Part shown: in pieces, positions 36,545-41,169 of the stretch
Layout of the letters: each line of letters begins with the position of its first letter
Numbering within the stretch: the stretch's first letter is position 1
NCBI GenBank assembly: GCA_017520705.1
Contig: JAFXFF010000026.1
Coordinates: 1 to 41,169 of the forward strand
Source: Clostridia bacterium
GTDB taxonomy: Bacteria > Bacillota > Clostridia > Oscillospirales > Acutalibacteraceae
DNA length: 41,169 bases
Direction of reading: 5' to 3'
Notes under the pieces: model-generated
Told to the model about the DNA's origin: nothing
What the model saw: only the letters and a program-made list of their open reading frames with translations
The model's database searches: none
Position numbers and translations under genes: made by a program

Positions 36545-39500
36545 TCAGCCGAGTTCTACGTCCATATCGGCTAAGTATTGTTGCAAAAGGCCCAGGTCGC
36601 GGTTATTGACCTTGCCGTCGGCGGTGACGTCGCAGACGGCCAAGACCACCTCAACGTCCATGTCGGCCAGATACTGTTGCAGCAGGCCCAGGTCGCGGTT
36701 GTTGACCTTACCGTCGCCGTTGGCGTCGCCGAGGAGTGCGGGCAGGTCACGGACCGTGCCACAGACGTTGCAATCGGCGTCGCGGTCATCGTCGTAGACG
36801 TGGCCGGTGGCGGGGATGGCCTGCCGATCCTCATAGCCGCACATATAGCAATAGCGGTCCTGCTGTCCCTCGTCCGTGCAGGTGGGGGTGACGACCGTCT
36901 GCCAGTCGCTGTAATCGTGATCGTCGGTGGGGTCGGTATAATCGCCCATATAATAATCGCCGCACAGATTACACCAATACTCAGTGTAGCCGCCCCAACT
37001 GCAGGAGGGCGGATAAGTGTACTCGGAGTAGTCGTGCTCGGTCATGGGGATGGTGACGGACTCATACAGTCCGCAGTCCATACAATAGCGGGCCTCGCAG
37101 CCCTCATAGTAGCAGGTGGGATCCCACTCCACATACCAATCGGTCATCGCGTGCTCGCCGGTGGCGGGGGCGCCGTCCTCTCGATAGCTGTAACCACACG
37201 CGGAGCAGGTGTATACGGTATAGCCCTGCGCAGAGCAGGTGGGCTCGGTCACCACGGCATCGTAGCTGTGCAGGCAGGGTGCCTCGGCAATCCAAGTGAC
37301 GGAGCCGCCGTACTGCTGACGCACGTCGGCGGTCCAGGTGGCGTTGCCCCGGGGATAGTAGGCCACGATGGAGATGCCGGAGAACGCCTTGGCGTCAAAC
37401 CCCGGAGCGTCACCCTTGAAGTGAAGACTGGTTAGGTCGGCACCATAGAAGGCGCCACTGTCGATGAAGGTGACATTGGCAGGGATGGTGAGAGAGGAGG
37501 TGCCGATATCCGCCAGCGCATTGACGCCGATGGTTCTCAGCTTTTTGGGTAGGGTGAGAGAACGCAGATTGACGCAATCGTTGAAGGCATCGCGCTGAAT
37601 CTCAGTGATATTATCGTGGAGAGTGACGGAGCGCAGAGCGGTACAGCCGGAAAAGCATACCTCAGGGATGACGGTGACCCCCTGGGGAATCACCACGGAG
37701 GTGATGCTCTCACAGTCCCAAAAGGCATCCTCGCCAAGCGAGGTCAGTCCTGCAGGCAGGTCCAGGGTGGTGAGTTTTTCGTTGCTGTAGAAGGCTCCTT
37801 GACCGATGCTGCGCAGGGTGGAGGGCAAGGTCAGCTCGGTCATCGACAGGCAGGCCCAGAAGCAATCCTCCGGGATGGAGGTCACCCCCTCGGGAATGTG
37901 GACGGCCTGCAGGTTTTCGCACCAACAGAAGGAGCCAAGGCCCAGAGAGCGCACCGTGGAGGGAATCTCCACCGTCTCGATGGCCGCGTGCTCGTAAAAA
38001 GCGTAGGAGCCGATGGAGGTGACGCCCTCGTCTATGACCACGTGACGGATGGAATCCTTGTAGCTGTTCCACGGGGGTGTGCGGCTGTAATTGCTCATCG
38101 TTCCTTTGCCGTAGATGCTCAGTATACCCGTGTCGGTATTCAGGCTCCAATACACGCCGCTGCCACAGCTGCCGGTGACATTGTACACGGCGCGGGTCTC
38201 GCCGCAGCGGGTGCAGGTGTAGGTCCAGGCGGTGTGGGTGCCGCTGCCCTCATTCCACGCGTGGCCCAGCGGATCGGTGTAGGCATCCATATAATAAATG
38301 TCGCATCCGCTGTCGGTGCAGGTATGCCTAGTGTAGCCGTAGTGGGTACAGGTGGGGGGCACCACGGTGGTGGTGTAATGATGACCGTAAATGCTATAAG
38401 ATTGCCAGTAAACTGCCCCCCCGTATTGCCGGTAGGTGTGATCGGCCCAAGCCGCCATATTGATTGAGGGATACCGTACAACGGTGGAGGTGTTCCAAAA
38501 AGCCTCTTCGTTAAACACCGGAGGGTTGCCGGTGAAATAGATCAAGCTCAAATTGCTGCAAGCGGAGAACACGCCGCGGCCAAAGGTCTCCACGCTGCCG
38601 GGAATGGTGATATTTTTGAGCGACGTGCACCCGTAAAAGGCCGTATCTCCCAAGGAGGTGACCCCCTCGGGAATGGTGATGTTTTTCAGAGAAGAACAAT
38701 AGGAAAAGGCGTCCTCACCAATAGCGGTCAAGGTGTCCGGCAGATGCACGGTGTGCAGACTGCGGCAACCCGAGAACACGTCCGTGTTGAGAACGGTGAC
38801 CGAGGAAGGAATGGTGATCTCCTCCAAGCCACCGCAATCCCAGAAGGCCAGCTCCGCAATGGTGGTGACACCCTCGGGAATGACGAGGGATCTCAGGCTG
38901 TCGCACCGATAGAAATTGTCGGTCTCGATGGTCTTGAGCGTACGGGGCAGGATCAGCGTCTCCATCGACTCGCAGCCCCAGAAGGTGCCCTCCTTGATGG
39001 CCGTGACCCCCTCGGGGACGGTCACCGATTTCAGGCTGGAGCACCAGACGAAGGCCTGCGCCCCGATGGATTTGACCGAGTCGGGAATCTCGATGGTCTC
39101 GATGTATTCACATTCAAAAAAAGCCTCAGCACCGATGGCGGTGATGCCCTCGTCAATGATGACGTGGCGGATGCCGCTGATGTAACTGCCCCAAGGCAGG
39201 CTGTAGCCGCTGCCAACGGAAATCGTACCGGTTCCGGTGATGTGCAGAATGCCGGCCTCGGTGTCCAGCGTCCAACGGGCGGAGGTGCCGCAGGTGCCGC
39301 CCACATGGTATTCGTACCGCTTGGTGGCGCAACGAGTGCAGGTATAGGTGGTCTTGCTACCGGAGGTGACGCCCTTGCCCCAGTTGTGACCCAGCGCGTC
39401 CGTATAGGTGTCCATATAGGTCTCGCCGCAATCGGCGCAGGCGTGGCGGGTGTAACCCCGCAGTAGGCAGGTGGGGGGTACCACCGTATCCACATAGGCG

Positions 39501-40435
39501 TGTCCCTCCACGGAATAGCTCTGCCACTTAAGATTGCCGCCGTAGGTATTGTCCACGCAATCCGCCCACGCGGTAACGGGGGCGGGATAGCGCACAGTGG
39601 CGGCTGCACCGGCAAGGGCGGTGTCGGAGATAACGGGAGGTGCGCCGTTAAAGGTGACGGTGCCCAGTACCTCGCAGAGGTAGAAGGCGGTATCCCCGAT
39701 GGACTGCACCGAGCCGGGAACGGTGACATTCTCCAGCGCATAACAATACGCAAAGGTGGAGGCGCCGATGGAGGTCAGGCCCTCGTGGAGGGTAACGGTT
39801 TTCAGCGATACACAAGCGGAGAAAACCGAGTCCTCCAGCATCGTCACGCTACCGGGAATATGGACCTCGGTGAGATCGCCACAGCCACCGAAGGCCCAGT
39901 AGCCGATAGACTCGAGGCTCTCGGGAAAATCCAGACGGGTGATCAGGCGACACCCCTGAAACGCCTCTCGATCGATGGTTTTCAGCCCCTCGTGGAAGGT
40001 GACGTCCTTGAGATCCAAGCAGCACCAAAAGGCGTCTTCGCCAATAAAGGTGACGCTGCCGGGGATGTCGATGGCGGTCAAGCTTTCGCACCAACAGAAG
40101 GCTGCCTCACCGATGGAGGTGACCGTGTTGGGGATGGTGACCGTCTTGACCATGCTCAGCTCGTAAAACGCATGGGAGCCGATGGCGGTGACGCCCGGCT
40201 CAATGACGATGGCGGCGATATGCGCGTCGTAGGATTTCCACGGGGACGTGGAATGATTGCCTATGCTGCCTTTTCCTGAAATGGTCAGCGTACCCTCGGC
40301 ATCCAATTCCCAGGTTAGGCCATTGGCGGTGCCGGATACGGGATACGAAAGGGCCGCTGTCACGGGCAGCGGTATCGCGGGCATAAGACCCACCAACAGC
40401 GCCAGCGACAGGAGCAGGGCCACCATCTTTTTCAT
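36545..40435 (-). CDS. large secreted BspA-like leucine-rich repeat protein with dockerin
   Basis: A 1,296-residue surface protein. Residues 1-27 are a signal peptide. Three similar blocks follow, each opening with a beta module (TWELDAEGTLTISGKGSIG; RWTLDTEAGILHITGTGTI; YWSLNTDTGILSIYGKGTM) and then about 8-11 LRR_5/BspA repeats of roughly 23 residues with consensus LxxVxIPxxVTSIGxxAFxxC. Between blocks, and four times near the end (about 1070-1225), stand PTC-x4-GYTxYxCxxCG cysteine modules. The last 63 residues are a dockerin with two Ca-binding repeats. BspA-type LRRs bind host or other cell surfaces or glycans; the dockerin suggests attachment to a cohesin scaffold. No catalytic domain is visible. 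ATG 40435 follows AGAGGG; the upstream open frame has no ribosome site. Confidence 0.92.
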   Translation of the reverse strand: MKKMVALLLSLALLVGLMPAIPLPVTAALSYPVSGTANGLTWELDAEGTLTISGKGSIGNHSTSPWKSYDAHIAAIVIEPGVTAIGSHAFYELSMVKTVTIPNTVTSIGEAAFCWCESLTAIDIPGSVTFIGEDAFWCCLDLKDVTFHEGLKTIDREAFQGCRLITRLDFPESLESIGYWAFGGCGDLTEVHIPGSVTMLEDSVFSACVSLKTVTLHEGLTSIGASTFAYCYALENVTVPGSVQSIGDTAFYLCEVLGTVTFNGAPPVISDTALAGAAATVRYPAPVTAWADCVDNTYGGNLKWQSYSVEGHAYVDTVVPPTCLLRGYTRHACADCGETYMDTYTDALGHNWGKGVTSGSKTTYTCTRCATKRYEYHVGGTCGTSARWTLDTEAGILHITGTGTISVGSGYSLPWGSYISGIRHVIIDEGITAIGAEAFFECEYIETIEIPDSVKSIGAQAFVWCSSLKSVTVPEGVTAIKEGTFWGCESMETLILPRTLKTIETDNFYRCDSLRSLVIPEGVTTIAELAFWDCGGLEEITIPSSVTVLNTDVFSGCRSLHTVHLPDTLTAIGEDAFSYCSSLKNITIPEGVTSLGDTAFYGCTSLKNITIPGSVETFGRGVFSACSNLSLIYFTGNPPVFNEEAFWNTSTVVRYPSINMAAWADHTYRQYGGAVYWQSYSIYGHHYTTTVVPPTCTHYGYTRHTCTDSGCDIYYMDAYTDPLGHAWNEGSGTHTAWTYTCTRCGETRAVYNVTGSCGSGVYWSLNTDTGILSIYGKGTMSNYSRTPPWNSYKDSIRHVVIDEGVTSIGSYAFYEHAAIETVEIPSTVRSLGLGSFCWCENLQAVHIPEGVTSIPEDCFWACLSMTELTLPSTLRSIGQGAFYSNEKLTTLDLPAGLTSLGEDAFWDCESITSVVIPQGVTVIPEVCFSGCTALRSVTLHDNITEIQRDAFNDCVNLRSLTLPKKLRTIGVNALADIGTSSLTIPANVTFIDSGAFYGADLTSLHFKGDAPGFDAKAFSGISIVAYYPRGNATWTADVRQQYGGSVTWIAEAPCLHSYDAVVTEPTCSAQGYTVYTCSACGYSYREDGAPATGEHAMTDWYVEWDPTCYYEGCEARYCMDCGLYESVTIPMTEHDYSEYTYPPSCSWGGYTEYWCNLCGDYYMGDYTDPTDDHDYSDWQTVVTPTCTDEGQQDRYCYMCGYEDRQAIPATGHVYDDDRDADCNVCGTVRDLPALLGDANGDGKVNNRDLGLLQQYLADMDVEVVLAVCDVTADGKVNNRDLGLLQQYLADMDVELG

Positions 40436-40473
40436 GATTATCCCTCTTTCTGTACAGGTTTGCTTGCAAATCC

Positions 40474-40502
40474 ATCCTACCATACCCTGGCAAAAAAAGC
40501 AA
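40474..40502 (-). promoter_or_regulatory. candidate promoter of the LRR-dockerin gene
   Basis: TTGCTT (40502-40497), 17-bp spacer, TAGGAT (40479-40474) on the minus strand. Confidence 0.6.
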
Positions 40503-40531
40503 GGTGGCATGAAAAAGGATGATGGCGAGAC

Positions 40532-40895
40532 ATTTCAATGGTTCGGGTCGCCAACGACGACGAAAAAGAAAAGCACCACCGAATGGTGGTGAAAAGATTC
40601 CTTCGGACTCGAACCTCGGTTTCGCGCCGAGGTGGCAATTATCGTAAGTTGCTATAGCGCAAAACCTTAGAAATGGCTGCGCTATTTCAATGGTTCGGGT
40701 CGCCAACGACCACGAAAAAGAAAAGCACCACCGAAGGGTGGTGAAAAGATTCCTTCGGACTCGAACCTCGGTTTTGCGCCGAGGTGGCAATTATCGTAAG
40801 TTGCTATAGCGCAAAACCTTAGAAATGGCTGCGCCATTTCAATGGTTCGGGTCGTCAACGGCGACGAAAAAGAAAAGCACCACCGAATGGTGGTG
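40532..40895. repeat. 152-bp tandem repeat, two full copies and one partial
   Basis: Copies begin at 40532, 40684 and 40836 with ATTTCAATGGTTCGGGTCG; each contains CACCACC-GAA-GGTGGTG and, in the first two, GGACTCGAACC followed by the hairpin CCTCGG/CCGAGG. The third copy runs into the working tRNA terminator. The first two copies are nearly identical. No gene is present in this stretch (40,436-40,905). Confidence 0.85.
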
Positions 40896-40906
40896 CTTTT
40901 CTTTTT
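40867..40906 (-). terminator. terminator of the tRNA-Met/Glu/Val operon
   Basis: An 18-bp perfect stem (AAAAAGAAAAGCACCACC with its complement) and a GAAT loop, directly after tRNA-Val on the minus strand. Confidence 0.9.
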
Positions 40907-40982
40907 GGTGGGCGCTAATGGACTCGAACCATCGACCTCCTGCGTGTGAAGCAGGCGCTCTAACCAGCTGAGCTAAGTGCCC
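40906..40982 (-). tRNA. tRNA-Val (CAC)
   Basis: Minus strand: acceptor GGGCACT/AGCGCCC (one A-C mismatch), D-arm TAGCTCAGCTGGTTAGAGC, anticodon stem CCTGC/GCAGG around TTCACAC (anticodon CAC), T-arm ATGGTTCGAGTCCAT, encoded CCA. Confidence 0.94.
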
Positions 40983-40986
40983 ATAT

Positions 40987-41061
40987 TGGTGACCCGAACG
41001 GGAATCGAACCCGTGTTACCGCCGTGAAAGGGCGGTGTCTTAACCGCTTGACCATCGGGCC
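40987..41061 (-). tRNA. tRNA-Glu (TTC)
   Basis: Minus strand: acceptor GGCCCGA/TCGGGTC, anticodon stem CCGCC/GGCGG around CTTTCAC (anticodon TTC), T-arm CGGGTTCGATTCCCG, encoded CCA. Complements the CTC isoacceptor at 9,141. Confidence 0.94.
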
Positions 41062-41066
41062 GTGTT

Positions 41067-41143
41067 TGGTAGCGGTAGTCGGATTCGAACCAACGACACT
41101 GCGGGTATGAACCGCATGCTCTAGCCAACTGAGCTATACCGCC
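41067..41143 (-). tRNA. elongator tRNA-Met (CAT)
   Basis: Minus strand: acceptor GGCGGTA/TACCGCT, anticodon stem TGCGG/CCGCA around TTCATAC (anticodon CAT), T-arm GTTGGTTCGAATCCGAC, encoded CCA. It lacks the three G-C pairs of an initiator stem. A CAT-tRNA modified to read isoleucine cannot be fully excluded. It is the first gene of this operon visible in the window. Confidence 0.9.
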
Positions 41144-41169
41144 ATATTGTCCTTTTTATCGGGGACGCA

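Noticed and set aside
40532-40895. Regular repeats considered as a CRISPR array
   Set aside because: The units are 152 bp and almost identical throughout, with no alternation of short repeats and unique spacers and no cas genes.

Overview
The window looks like chromosome from an anaerobic, spore-forming, fairly GC-rich member of the Clostridia, most likely an Oscillospirales/Ruminococcaceae-type gut bacterium. This is inferred from the gene set: SpoIIM- and SpoIIR-type sporulation proteins, an oxygen-independent class III ribonucleotide reductase with its radical-SAM activase, dockerin-tagged secreted proteins, a BspA-like leucine-rich-repeat protein, a short-form HisG with HisZ, and palindromic intergenic repeats typical of these genomes. 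No species can be named.

Layout. 1-8,355 (+): small membrane protein, SpoIIM, DUF624 membrane protein, RmuC, polysaccharide deacetylase, DUF896 protein, Lrp/AsnC regulator, PLP aminotransferase, ispE, an intergenic palindromic element and a small membrane protein. 8,356-10,048 (+): spoIIR, a tRNA-Lys/tRNA-Glu/5S rRNA/tRNA-Asn cluster, and a 48-residue sorting-signal-like peptide. 10,118-11,653 (+): CLC chloride transporter. 11,717-20,197 (+): a nearly complete histidine operon (TrpR-like regulator, hisZ-G-D-C-B-H, DUF6440, hisA-F, a small membrane protein, hisIE). A histidinol-phosphate phosphatase is not seen. From 20,479 on, every gene is on the minus strand: citrate synthase, thioredoxin reductase, a DUF559 protein inside an inverted-repeat element, a Nudix hydrolase, nrdD with a fused redoxin tail behind nrdG and NrdR-like boxes, a DUF1893/ECF/aldo-keto reductase/SDR group, and then a surface-protein region. 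That region holds two paralogous exported proteins, a membrane-anchored metallophosphoesterase, an SGNH hydrolase-dockerin and an LRR-dockerin. The window ends with 152-bp tandem repeats and a tRNA-Met/Glu/Val operon.

How the parts work together: the histidine operon is headed by its probable own regulator; nrdG-nrdD form an anaerobic dNTP-supply operon with candidate NrdR sites; the 30-40 kb region encodes exported proteins, two of which carry almost identical dockerin tails for docking on an unseen cohesin scaffold.

The most interesting signals are structural: (i) a DUF559 gene enclosed by inverted palindromic repeats, with a gene-less derivative at 7,537-7,668 bordered by a second, diverged copy of the ispE 3' end; (ii) an imperfect inverted copy of tRNA-Asn mirrored around its terminator; (iii) a tiny protein that is little more than a sortase-like sorting signal; (iv) a broken lipoprotein 5' end fused to 27 bp of the LRR gene; (v) a dockerin tail shared between two genes, one of whose bodies looks richer in A+T. 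No CRISPR array, prophage or recognised defence system was seen.
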